From Streptococcus sp. UBA6071 (lineage in GTDB: Bacteria > Bacillota > Bacilli > Lactobacillales > Streptococcaceae), in NCBI GenBank assembly GCA_002436115.1, contig DIXV01000053.1, positions 1-6,430 of the forward strand: DNA of 6,430 nucleotides. Reading direction: 5' to 3'. The number at the start of each line of letters is the position of its first letter. Position 1 is the first letter of the stretch. The translations under genes were made by a program, and so were the position numbers. Under the pieces are notes generated by a model that was not told the origin of the DNA, did no database searches, and saw only the letters and a list, made by a program, of their open reading frames with translations. This document shows positions 1 through 5,964 of this stretch, piece by piece.

Positions 1-300
1 GCAGTTAGTTTTTACAACCTTTATGGTGGCAAAATTGCAGACACCCCAGGATTTTCTTCCCTAGATTACGAAATAAAAGATAAAGAGAAGCTTAACCAAA
101 GTTTTCTAGAGATTGCTAGGTTTTCCCAAAATTGCAAATTTAGAACCTGTACCCATACTCACGAGCCAGCCTGTGCTGTAAAACCAGCTGTAGAGGAAGG
201 GGAAATTGCCAAGAGCCGTTTTGATAATTACCTCCAGTTCCTTTCGGAAATTGAAAATCGGAGAGAGACTTACAAAAAAGTTGCTAAAAAAATGAAATAA
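1..300 (+). CDS. rsgA: Small ribosomal subunit biogenesis GTPase RsgA (C-terminal part; 5' end outside window)
   Basis: The frame is open from base 1 to a TAA at 298-300, giving 99 residues, about the last third of a protein usually near 290 residues. RsgA is a circularly permuted GTPase that binds the 30S subunit in the cytoplasm and helps its late maturation. Visible hallmarks are the G3 motif DTPG at visible residues 14-17 and a C-terminal zinc-binding knuckle, C45-x4-C50-x-H52-x5-C58 ([14 protein letters not shown]), which is diagnostic of the family. A basic helix closes the protein ([15 protein letters not shown]). The N-terminal OB fold and the other G motifs are upstream of the window. 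rpe starts 21 bp downstream on the same strand, so the two are probably cotranscribed. Nothing suggests damage in the visible part. Confidence 0.95.
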   Translation, partial: AVSFYNLYGGKIADTPGFSSLDYEIKDKEKLNQSFLEIARFSQNCKFRTCTHTHEPACAVKPAVEEGEIAKSRFDNYLQFLSEIENRRETYKKVAKKMK

Positions 301-321
301 AAAGAAAGTTGAGAAGCGAGA

Positions 322-981
322 ATGCCTAACTATAAAATTGCCCCGTCTATTCTGGCCGCAGATTATGCTAATTTTGAGCAAGAGCTTAAACGTATTGAGG
401 CTTCAGGCAGTGAATATGTTCATATTGATATTATGGATGGACACTTTGTGCCTAACATTAGCTTTGGTTCGGATGTTGTGGCTGCCATGCGTCCGCACAG
501 CAAGTTAGTTTTTGACTGTCATCTGATGATTTCAAACCCTGAAGCCCATATCGAGAGTTTTGCACGTGCAGGGGTGGATATTCTAACCATCCATGTAGAG
601 TCGACTGATCATATTCATGGTGCCCTACAAAAAATAAAGGAAACAGGGATGAAGGCGGCAGTTGTTGTAAACCCGGGCACCCCAATTTCAGCTATCACAC
701 ATGTCTTGGATTTGGTGGATCAAGTTCTGATTATGACGGTTAATCCAGGCTTTGGCGGTCAGAAGTTTATTGCAACGATGACAGAGAAAATAGTCGACTT
801 AGTTACTATACGCGATTCAAAAGGATTGCAGTTTGATATTGAAGTAGATGGAGGGATTGATAACCAGACCATCTCTCTAGCGGCGCAAGCGGGGGCTAAT
901 ATCTTTGTTGCAGGCTCCTATGTTTTTAAAGGCGATGTAACAGAGCGGGTAGCTAGTTTGCGAGCGGCTCTTAATGGCTAA
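322..981 (+). CDS. rpe: Ribulose-phosphate 3-epimerase
   Basis: This cytoplasmic enzyme of the pentose phosphate pathway interconverts D-ribulose 5-phosphate and D-xylulose 5-phosphate. The 219 residues match the usual family length and form one TIM barrel. Recognisable blocks are IAPSILAADYANF (6-18), HIDIMDGHFVPN (34-45), FDCHLMI (64-70), VNPGFGGQKF (140-149) and VDGGI (175-179). The expected metal ligands and acid/base residues are present: H34, D36, H67 and D176. The phosphate-binding glycine loops at 143-146 and 177-178 are intact. The ATG at 322 is preferred because the protein begins directly with the conserved first strand; the ribosome binding site is weak (purine-rich GAGAAGCGAG at 311-320). 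The last 8 bases overlap thiN. Its place between rsgA and thiN is typical of streptococci. Confidence 0.97.
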   Translation: MPNYKIAPSILAADYANFEQELKRIEASGSEYVHIDIMDGHFVPNISFGSDVVAAMRPHSKLVFDCHLMISNPEAHIESFARAGVDILTIHVESTDHIHGALQKIKETGMKAAVVVNPGTPISAITHVLDLVDQVLIMTVNPGFGGQKFIATMTEKIVDLVTIRDSKGLQFDIEVDGGIDNQTISLAAQAGANIFVAGSYVFKGDVTERVASLRAALNG

Positions 982-1609
982 AGAAAAGATAGCAGTGGTA
1001 GCGGGCCATCGCCCAGAGCGTCTTGCTAGAGATTTTGACTACTACATTGGCGTAGATGCGGGTTGTTTGTCAATTATGCAGGCCGATTTACCCTTGACTC
1101 TTGCTGTGGGGGATTTTGACTCAGTAAAGCAAGAAGAGGAGCAAACCATTCAGAACTATGCAAAAAAATGCATCAAACTAAGGGCTGAAAAGGCCGATAC
1201 AGATTTGGAATGGGCTCTTAAGGAGGTCGTAAAGACTTGGCCTGAGGCTGAAATTGTGATTTATGGAGGCCTCGGAGGCCGTCTAGATCATGCATTGACT
1301 AATATTTTTTTGCCCAGTCATCCTGACTTAGGTCCCTTTATGTCACAATTCCAGCTGATAAATAAGCAAAACCTCCTTAGGTTTTACCCAGCAGGTAGGC
1401 ATACAATTCAACCAAAGAAACCCTATCACTATGTCTCTTTCGTGGTAGAAGGAGGAGGGGTTTTAGAAATTACGGGTGCAAAATATGAGCTAAAGGCCCA
1501 AAATTATTTCTCTAGGAAGGTCTATGTTAGCAATGCGTTCTTGAAGAGCCCTATTCAGGTGAGTCTTTGTTCAGGCTACTTGGTCGTTATTTACAGCAAG
1601 GATACATGA
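974..1609 (+). CDS. thiN: Thiamine pyrophosphokinase
   Basis: This enzyme transfers a pyrophosphate group from ATP to thiamine, making the cofactor thiamine pyrophosphate. Its 211 residues match the usual length of the Firmicute form. Family motifs appear in order: GVDAG (26-30), VGDFDS (45-50), KADTDLE (73-79, with acidic residues expected to bind magnesium and ATP) and GGLGGRLDH (98-106). The C-terminal third (about 125-211) fits the beta-rich thiamine-binding domain, with lower motif support. The start codon lies in the end of rpe (ATGGCTAA, an 8 bp overlap). There is no strong Shine-Dalgarno sequence, so translation probably depends on ribosomes finishing rpe. Transketolase, downstream of Rpe in the pentose phosphate pathway, needs this cofactor, which may explain the pairing (inference). 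No thiamine riboswitch is visible before it. Confidence 0.95.
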   Translation: MAKEKIAVVAGHRPERLARDFDYYIGVDAGCLSIMQADLPLTLAVGDFDSVKQEEEQTIQNYAKKCIKLRAEKADTDLEWALKEVVKTWPEAEIVIYGGLGGRLDHALTNIFLPSHPDLGPFMSQFQLINKQNLLRFYPAGRHTIQPKKPYHYVSFVVEGGGVLEITGAKYELKAQNYFSRKVYVSNAFLKSPIQVSLCSGYLVVIYSKDT

Positions 1610-1610
1610 T

Positions 1611-2867
1611 ATGATGTTTTTAATATTACTTTTTTTGGTCTTATTGATGATAGGATGCTATTTTCTTTGGCAAAGACAAGGAACTTTGATTCAGAAAATA
1701 GAAGAGCATTTAGAAGGCCAATCCGATCGGTTATCCGATCAAGTGACTTACCTTCTCGAAAAATCAAATAAAGACCAGTTAATTAATCTGCACCAACTCA
1801 ATAGTCAAACGACGGATAGATTGGTTGAGCTAAGAAAGGAATTGTATACGACGCTTTCTGACTTGCGTACAAGTATTAACCAAAGTCTTGAAAAAAATCG
1901 AGATGTGGCAGATCAACGGCTGAAGGCTATCCAAGATTCCAATGACCAACGCCTCGAAGCCATGCGACAAACCGTTGAAGAAAAGCTAGAGAAGACGTTA
2001 CAAACACGACTGCAAACTTCTTTTGAGACCGTTTCTAAACAACTAGAGTCGGTCAACAAAGGTTTGGGAGAAATGCAAAATGTTGCCCGAGATGTCGGCA
2101 GTCTCAATAAAGTTTTGTCTGGAACTAAGACGAGAGGCATCTTAGGGGAACTCCAGCTAGCACAGATTATTGAAGACATCATGATACCAAGCCAGTATGA
2201 ACGAGAATTTGTGACGGTTAAGGGAAGTGACTATCGAGTTGAATTTGCCATTAAACTACCAGGACAGGGAGCAGAGGACTATGTTTACCTTCCCATTGAT
2301 TCTAAGTTTCCCCTAGCAGATTATTATCGGTTAGAGGAAGCTTATGAACAGGATAATAAGCTACAAATTGATCAAGCACGAAAAAGTTTGTTGGCAAGTA
2401 TCAAAGGGTTTGCTAAAGGCATCAAACAAAAATACCTTAACCCACCAGAGACCACCCAATTTGCCATTTTATTTCTACCAACGGAAGGTCTCTATTCGGA
2501 AGTGGTGCGTCAGCCAGAATTTTTTGATGGTCTTAGACGGTCTGAAAACATCTTAGTAGCTGGACCATCAACATTGTCTGCCTTACTTAATTCTCTATAC
2601 GTAGGCTTTAAGACACTTAAAATTCAAAAATCCGCAAATGATATCAGCAAGGTCTTAGGAAATGTCAAGACGGAATTTGGGAAATTTGGAGGCATGTTGG
2701 AAAAAACACAGACTCAGCTGAATTATGCCTCTAAAAATATTGACAACCTTTTAACCACACGAACCAATGCCATTGAACGTGTCTTACGTAATATTGAGCA
2801 TTATGAAGATGAACAGACCAAGTCACTTTTAAATCTACCAGAAATTGAGGATCAAGATGAAAATTAA
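1611..2867 (+). CDS. rmuC: DNA recombination protein RmuC family, membrane-anchored coiled coil
   Basis: RmuC family proteins are linked to limiting certain DNA rearrangements. A nuclease-like fold has been proposed for the core, but the biochemical role is not settled. The 418 residues begin with a hydrophobic helix (about 3-19), followed by a long charged coiled coil (about 25-155). The coiled coil contains an 11-residue repeat (DQRLKAIQ at 101-108, DQRLEAMR at 112-119), as in other Gram-positive RmuC proteins. The conserved core follows: TRGILGELQLAQIIED (174-189), LPIDSKFPLADY (227-238), ILFLPTEGLYSEV (286-298) and ILVAGPSTLSALL (313-326). The ATG at 1611 lies one base after the thiN stop; the ATG at 1614 is an equally possible start and would lose one residue. 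The ribosome binding site is weak, so coupling to thiN is likely. The end overlaps cbf1 by 11 bp. Confidence 0.94.
   Translation: MMFLILLFLVLLMIGCYFLWQRQGTLIQKIEEHLEGQSDRLSDQVTYLLEKSNKDQLINLHQLNSQTTDRLVELRKELYTTLSDLRTSINQSLEKNRDVADQRLKAIQDSNDQRLEAMRQTVEEKLEKTLQTRLQTSFETVSKQLESVNKGLGEMQNVARDVGSLNKVLSGTKTRGILGELQLAQIIEDIMIPSQYEREFVTVKGSDYRVEFAIKLPGQGAEDYVYLPIDSKFPLADYYRLEEAYEQDNKLQIDQARKSLLASIKGFAKGIKQKYLNPPETTQFAILFLPTEGLYSEVVRQPEFFDGLRRSENILVAGPSTLSALLNSLYVGFKTLKIQKSANDISKVLGNVKTEFGKFGGMLEKTQTQLNYASKNIDNLLTTRTNAIERVLRNIEHYEDEQTKSLLNLPEIEDQDEN
2847..2850 (+). promoter_or_regulatory. Ribosome binding site that decides the cbf1 start
   Basis: GAGG at 2847-2850 lies six bases before the ATG at 2857. 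An in-frame TTG at 2845 would add only four residues (MRIK) and would place its start codon on top of this site. ATG 2857 is therefore the better start. Confidence 0.7.
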
Positions 2868-3795
2868 CCAAATGAAAAAAGATGCCCCCTTCGAAGGTTT
2901 TTACCTCATTAAGTCAGCTGAGGTTCGCCAAACACGGGCAGGTAAGGATTATTTAGCTTTTACTTTTCAGGATGACACGGGAACAATTGAGGGCAAACTC
3001 TGGGATGCACAACCTTATAACGTTGCAGAGTTTACGTCGGGGAAGGTCGTCTTTATGGCTGGGATGCGGGAAGTCTATAACAATACCCCACAAGTTAATC
3101 AAATCAGTTTGCGTTTGCCTAAACTGGATGAACCAAAGGATCCAGCGGATTTTCAAGAAAAACCACCCGTTGATGTTTCAGATACACGAAATTACCTACA
3201 ACAGATGATTTTTAAAATCGAAAATGCGACTTGGCAAAGATTAGTACGTACCCTTTATGCCAAGTATGATAAGGAATTTTATAGTTATCCTGCTGCCAAA
3301 ACAAATCATCACGCCTTTTATTCAGGACTATCCTATCATACGGCTACTATGGTTCGCTTGGCTGATAGTATCGGAGATATCTATCCCCAGCTAAATAAAA
3401 GTCTTTTGTTTGCAGGTATCATGCTACATGACTTAGCCAAGGTCATTGAACTTTCTGGTCCAGATGATACCCATTATACTACCCGAGGAAATCTGATTGG
3501 TCATATTGCCCTTATTGACGAGGAGATGACTAAGGCACTCATCGAATTAGGGATTGATGATAGCAAAGAGGAAGTGACGGTGCTTCGTCACCTGATTCTT
3601 AGTCATCATGGTCTTTTGGAATACGGTAGTCCAGTTCGTCCGCAAATCATGGAGGCAGAAATCCTCCACCTAATAGATAATATTGATGCGGAAATGATGA
3701 TGATGCTAAGTGCGCTAGACAAGGTAGGAGAAGGAGAAGTGACCAACCGCCTCTTTGCAATGGATAATCGCTCTTTTTACAAACCCCATCTATAA
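2857..3795 (+). CDS. cbf1: 3'-5' exoribonuclease Cbf1/YhaM (OB fold plus HD domain)
   Basis: Members of this Gram-positive family trim RNA from the 3' end using a divalent metal; in Streptococcus pneumoniae Cbf1 has been reported to trim the ends of terminated transcripts and small RNAs. With the ATG at 2857 the protein has 312 residues, close to the usual 313-314. An N-terminal OB-fold nucleic-acid-binding domain spans about 12-90 (FYLIKSAEVR, FQDDTGTIEGKLWD). The HD domain covers about 150-285, with likely metal-binding residues H161, the H191-D192 pair in GIMLHDLAKVIELSGP, H216, H250-H251 and D274. No catalytic position looks lost. The start lies inside the end of rmuC (11 bp overlap), so it belongs to the same operon. 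Only an A/T-rich tract follows the stop, without a GC stem, so some readthrough into purR is likely. Confidence 0.95.
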   Translation: MKINQMKKDAPFEGFYLIKSAEVRQTRAGKDYLAFTFQDDTGTIEGKLWDAQPYNVAEFTSGKVVFMAGMREVYNNTPQVNQISLRLPKLDEPKDPADFQEKPPVDVSDTRNYLQQMIFKIENATWQRLVRTLYAKYDKEFYSYPAAKTNHHAFYSGLSYHTATMVRLADSIGDIYPQLNKSLLFAGIMLHDLAKVIELSGPDDTHYTTRGNLIGHIALIDEEMTKALIELGIDDSKEEVTVLRHLILSHHGLLEYGSPVRPQIMEAEILHLIDNIDAEMMMMLSALDKVGEGEVTNRLFAMDNRSFYKPHL

Positions 3796-3800
3796 AAAAA

Positions 3801-3828
3801 TTCGCTTTTTTCTAAAGTGTGATATAAT
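3801..3828 (+). promoter_or_regulatory. Extended -10 promoter of purR
   Basis: A perfect -10 hexamer TATAAT (3823-3828) is preceded by TG at 3820-3821, giving the extended -10 form TGATATAAT. The -35 region is poor: the best match is TTCGCT (3801-3806) with a 16 bp spacer. This is common where an extended -10 compensates. Transcription should start near 3835, giving a leader of about 25 nt that holds the Shine-Dalgarno AGGAGGT (3848-3854). No PurBox (core CCGAAC) is visible here, so direct autoregulation by PurR is not supported by the sequence. Confidence 0.8.
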
Positions 3829-3858
3829 AGGATAAATAAGATAGAATAGGAGGTTAAT

Positions 3859-4671
3859 ATGAAAGTAAGAAGAAGTGAACGGATGGTATTGATTTCCAAC
3901 TACTTGATTAATCATCCGTACGAGTTAACCAGTCTGAGTCTTTTTGCGAGTCGCTATGGTTCAGCTAAGTCGTCAATTTCTGAAGATATTTCCATTATTA
4001 AACGTGCTTTTGAAGGCAGTGAAATCGGAAATATTGAGACGGTAACAGGAGCGGGTGGCGGCGTTGTTTTTACGCCGACTATTTCTGATAAAGAGGCAAG
4101 AGAAATCGCTGAAGGCCTGTGTCATCGTATGTCGGAGAGCGATCGTATTTTACCAGGTGGCTATATTTATTTGTCTGATTTATTGTCTACCCCGATGATT
4201 TTAAAGCATATTGGTCGAATCATTGCTAAAGCCTTCTCAGATGAAAAAATTGATGCTGTTATGACGGTTGCTACAAAGGGAGTTCCCTTGGCTAATGCGG
4301 TAGCAGAGGTACTTAATGTTCCCTTTGTTATTGTTCGCCGAGACTTGAAAATCACAGAAGGTTCGACTGTTTCGGTCAACTATGTCTCCGGCTCAAGTGA
4401 TCGTATTGAGAAAATGTTCCTCTCCAAACGTAGCTTAAAGCCAGGCAGTCGTGTCCTGATTGTAGACGACTTTCTTAAAGGTGGTGGAACAATCAATGGG
4501 ATGATGAGTCTTTTAACAGAATTTGATTGTAGCTTAGCAGGTGTCGCTATTTTTGCGGATAATGTTCAAGGGCAACGTGAAGAGATGACCTATAAATCGC
4601 TACTTTCAGTCACCCATATTGACATCAAAAACAAAGAAATAGCTGTCACACTGGGAAATATGTTTGACTAA
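3859..4671 (+). CDS. purR: Purine operon regulator PurR (winged helix plus phosphoribosyltransferase-like domain)
   Basis: PurR is the transcription factor of purine biosynthesis and transport genes in Gram-positive bacteria. It binds PurBox sites and senses PRPP; it represses in Bacillus and activates in Lactococcus, and the sequence alone does not say which applies here. The 270 residues match the family. Residues 1-72 form the DNA-binding winged helix (MKVRRSERMVLISNYL at the start, then SAKSSISEDISIIKRAF). Residues about 75-270 form a type I phosphoribosyltransferase-like effector domain. Its PRPP-binding loop VLIVDDFLKGGGT (199-211) and the TVATKGVPLANAVA segment (136-149) are intact. 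The start is supported by AGGAGGT at 3848-3854. It has its own promoter and terminator, so it can be expressed separately from the rsgA-cbf1 operon. Confidence 0.97.
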   Translation: MKVRRSERMVLISNYLINHPYELTSLSLFASRYGSAKSSISEDISIIKRAFEGSEIGNIETVTGAGGGVVFTPTISDKEAREIAEGLCHRMSESDRILPGGYIYLSDLLSTPMILKHIGRIIAKAFSDEKIDAVMTVATKGVPLANAVAEVLNVPFVIVRRDLKITEGSTVSVNYVSGSSDRIEKMFLSKRSLKPGSRVLIVDDFLKGGGTINGMMSLLTEFDCSLAGVAIFADNVQGQREEMTYKSLLSVTHIDIKNKEIAVTLGNMFD

Positions 4672-4707
4672 TTTAAGAAACAGGGACAAAAATATTCTCA
4701 GATAGGT

Positions 4708-4744
4708 AAGAGCAAGGGACTTAAAGCGCCCTTGCTTTTCGTTT
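4708..4744 (+). terminator. Intrinsic terminator after purR
   Basis: The arms at 4708-4718 (AAGAGCAAGGG) and 4729-4739 (CCCTTGCTTTT) pair over 11 bp with a single G-U wobble, around a 10-base loop. The 3' arm runs into a T-rich tail, TTTTCGTTT. The hairpin lies 37 bp past the purR stop, so it should end purR transcripts. The opposite strand lacks a good U tract, so it appears one-directional. Confidence 0.88.
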
Positions 4745-4988
4745 AGCTGTATTTGTGACCAACCACTTTTCATCTAGGATATGAGGATTGTAGGGCATTT
4801 TTCTGCTTGATACCTTCCTAATACGGTCAGTAAAAAATGATAGAGGAAGGCGTAATAACTTCAATAAAGAGGTGATTGACGTTCTTGGCTTCAGAGCTGA
4901 TTTTGCCAAAGCATAAATGGGCTACTTTCAAGTATTTTCAGAAAGCAACTTTCTTGAGGCAATTGACTGGATAAGTGCTGGGTAAGTC
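4745..4988. other. Non-coding stretch between purR terminator and next promoter; no defended gene
   Basis: Together with the terminator and the promoter and leader on either side, this makes 415 bp without a gene between purR and the LPxTG gene. I see no tRNA, rRNA fragment, insertion-sequence end or known riboswitch. One plus-strand frame is open from 4794 to 4985 except for a single TAA at 4914-4916, but it has no ribosome binding site and its translation is unfamiliar. The minus strand has a 62-codon open frame (4721-4909) that begins with TTG and ends inside the purR terminator, which argues against a gene. A short dyad, AGAAAG-CAA-CTTTCT, lies at 4940-4954, and ACTTTC occurs twice (4924 and 4948). 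It could be promoter-upstream regulatory DNA or a decayed coding remnant; I cannot tell which. Confidence 0.5.
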
Positions 4989-5017
4989 TTGACAAAAGCT
5001 TGACGATTAGAGATAAT
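4989..5017 (+). promoter_or_regulatory. Near-consensus sigma-70-type promoter for the LPxTG surface protein
   Basis: The -35 hexamer TTGACA (4989-4994) is perfect. It is followed by a 17 bp spacer and the -10 hexamer GATAAT (5012-5017), one base from consensus. The start site should be near 5024, leaving a leader of about 63 nt before the ATG at 5087. A second TTGACG at 5000-5005 repeats CTTGAC exactly 11 bp downstream of the first; it could be part of a regulator site or a weaker overlapping -35 (for example with TAATAT at 5025-5030). Confidence 0.8.
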
Positions 5018-5086
5018 GGAGGGGTAATATCTTACTTATGATGTCAATCGGTATGAACTATTTATGTGACTGATTAGGAGTAACAG

Positions 5087-5767
5087 ATGAAATATAAAAC
5101 ATTTAAACAACTTATTTATTGGAGTTTTGCACCACTACTGTTGATTGGATTGTTGACAGGACAACTGGTAGAGGCTGAGGAAAATTCTCCTCAACCTACC
5201 GTGCAGATTATTGCTTTAGCAGAGACATCTACTTCTGTTCCAGCGGTGTCATCTGTCCAGCCGACAGTGCCAAATGCGTCCAACCCAGTGTCGGAGCCAT
5301 TAGAACCGACGATACCCAGCTCCTCTAACCAGGCTGCTAAGCCACTAGAACCAACGGTTTCGGAGTCATCCACTCAATCGGCAACCCCTATTCAACCGAC
5401 GACACCCAGCTCAGCTAGTCAGTCAGCAACAGTGTCTCCTATTCAGCCGACGGTGCCTTCAACCCAAAGTCAGTATCATAAATCTGGTGCTTCTATTCAG
5501 GAGTCAGTAACCCCTGAAGTCAGGGATGAGGCCAATGCTTCAGCAAATACCCCTCAATCATCCTTGGGAGAGGATGTGCAATCGGATTCAAAAACAAGCC
5601 TTAAAGCAGTCAATACAATTTTACCTGCAACTGGGACTATTTCTAATCTGGGCTTTTCGACGATGGGTTTCTCCCTATTAGCCTACTTAACATGTACCAG
5701 ACAAGCTCAGTTTATTGGTCTGACTCGATACATTTTTCAAAGAAAAGGAGCCTCTATTCACCTTTGA
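5087..5767 (+). CDS. Small LPxTG-anchored surface protein with Pro/Ser/Thr-rich repeat stalk
   Basis: I do not recognise a named family. The 226 residues have a signal peptide (basic start MKYKTFK, hydrophobic core about 10-27, likely cleavage after A30 in VEA-EE). A disordered-looking ectodomain of about 150 residues follows, rich in Pro, Ser, Thr and Gln. It is built on a 15-residue repeat around P-[LI]-[EQ]-P-T (residues 56-128), then a more mixed, acidic stretch (138-172). The sortase motif LPATG is at 179-183, then a hydrophobic segment (about 185-203) and R205. The protein then runs on 21 residues to the stop, which is unusual. No enzymatic or binding domain is visible, so it may be a cell-wall stalk or a remnant of a larger adhesin. 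The ATG is set by AGGAG at 5076-5080, six bases away. It has its own promoter and terminator, so it is probably monocistronic. Confidence 0.87.
   Translation: MKYKTFKQLIYWSFAPLLLIGLLTGQLVEAEENSPQPTVQIIALAETSTSVPAVSSVQPTVPNASNPVSEPLEPTIPSSSNQAAKPLEPTVSESSTQSATPIQPTTPSSASQSATVSPIQPTVPSTQSQYHKSGASIQESVTPEVRDEANASANTPQSSLGEDVQSDSKTSLKAVNTILPATGTISNLGFSTMGFSLLAYLTCTRQAQFIGLTRYIFQRKGASIHL
5252..5470 (+). repeat. Tandem 15-residue (45 bp) repeat in the LPxTG protein
   Basis: Units begin at residues 56, 71, 86, 101 and 118: SVQPTVP, PLEPTIP, PLEPTVS, PIQPTTP and PIQPTVP, each followed by a Ser/Asn/Gln/Ala-rich spacer. The first three intervals are exactly 15 residues and the fourth is 17; the last unit is partial. 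At DNA level the units have diverged (ccattagaaccgacg against ccactagaaccaacg), so the array is old rather than freshly expanded. An isolated QPTV at residues 36-39 may be a further degenerate copy. Confidence 0.8.
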
Positions 5768-5787
5768 GTGAGTAGAGACTCTTTTTT
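5748..5787 (+). terminator. Intrinsic terminator overlapping the stop of the LPxTG gene, possibly bidirectional
   Basis: The arms 5748-5761 (GAGCCTCTATTCAC) and 5768-5781 (GTGAGTAGAGACTC) pair over 14 positions with one C-A mismatch and one wobble, around a 6-base loop (CTTTGA). The tail is TTTTTT at 5782-5787. The TGA stop at 5765-5767 lies in the loop, so the last residues of the protein are encoded by the 5' arm. Read on the minus strand, the hairpin is followed by CTTTTCTTT, so it could also stop transcripts of the convergent minus-strand gene. Confidence 0.87.
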
Positions 5788-5964
5788 ATAGTCTGTTCAA
5801 AGACAGTTGTAAGTTGTTGGCTTGATTTGATGAGTTAAAACTATATAAATTACAGGCTAGATACTTCTATTTTAAAGGGCTATCATAAGAGATTCCTACC
5901 GAAATGAAATAATCGTCACTTAAAGAGGAGATATTAGGTAAGAGGAGCCTAATGAGAGCTCCAA

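Noticed and set aside
467..472. CCGAAC core of a PurBox on the minus strand
   Set aside because: It lies within the conserved coding region of rpe, the flanks fit the PurBox poorly, and there is no nearby promoter. A similar core at 6068-6073 is inside the minus-strand surface gene and is rejected for the same reasons.
1913..2182. Minus-strand open frame inside rmuC
   Set aside because: It is a shadow of the repetitive coiled-coil coding region of rmuC, with no ribosome binding site or promoter.
2845..2856. TTG start for cbf1 adding four residues
   Set aside because: The TTG falls on the GAGG ribosome binding site, while ATG 2857 has correct spacing and gives the usual family length.
3793..3812. 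Possible terminator after cbf1 (A-tract, TTCGC, T-tract)
   Set aside because: The only pairing is A against T with no GC stem, so a stable terminator hairpin is unlikely. It overlaps the purR promoter region.
4721..4909. Minus-strand open frame of 62 codons between purR and the surface gene
   Set aside because: It begins with TTG and has no ribosome binding site, its stop lies inside the purR terminator hairpin, and its sequence resembles no family I know. I considered a transposase remnant but could not match any recognised transposase motif.
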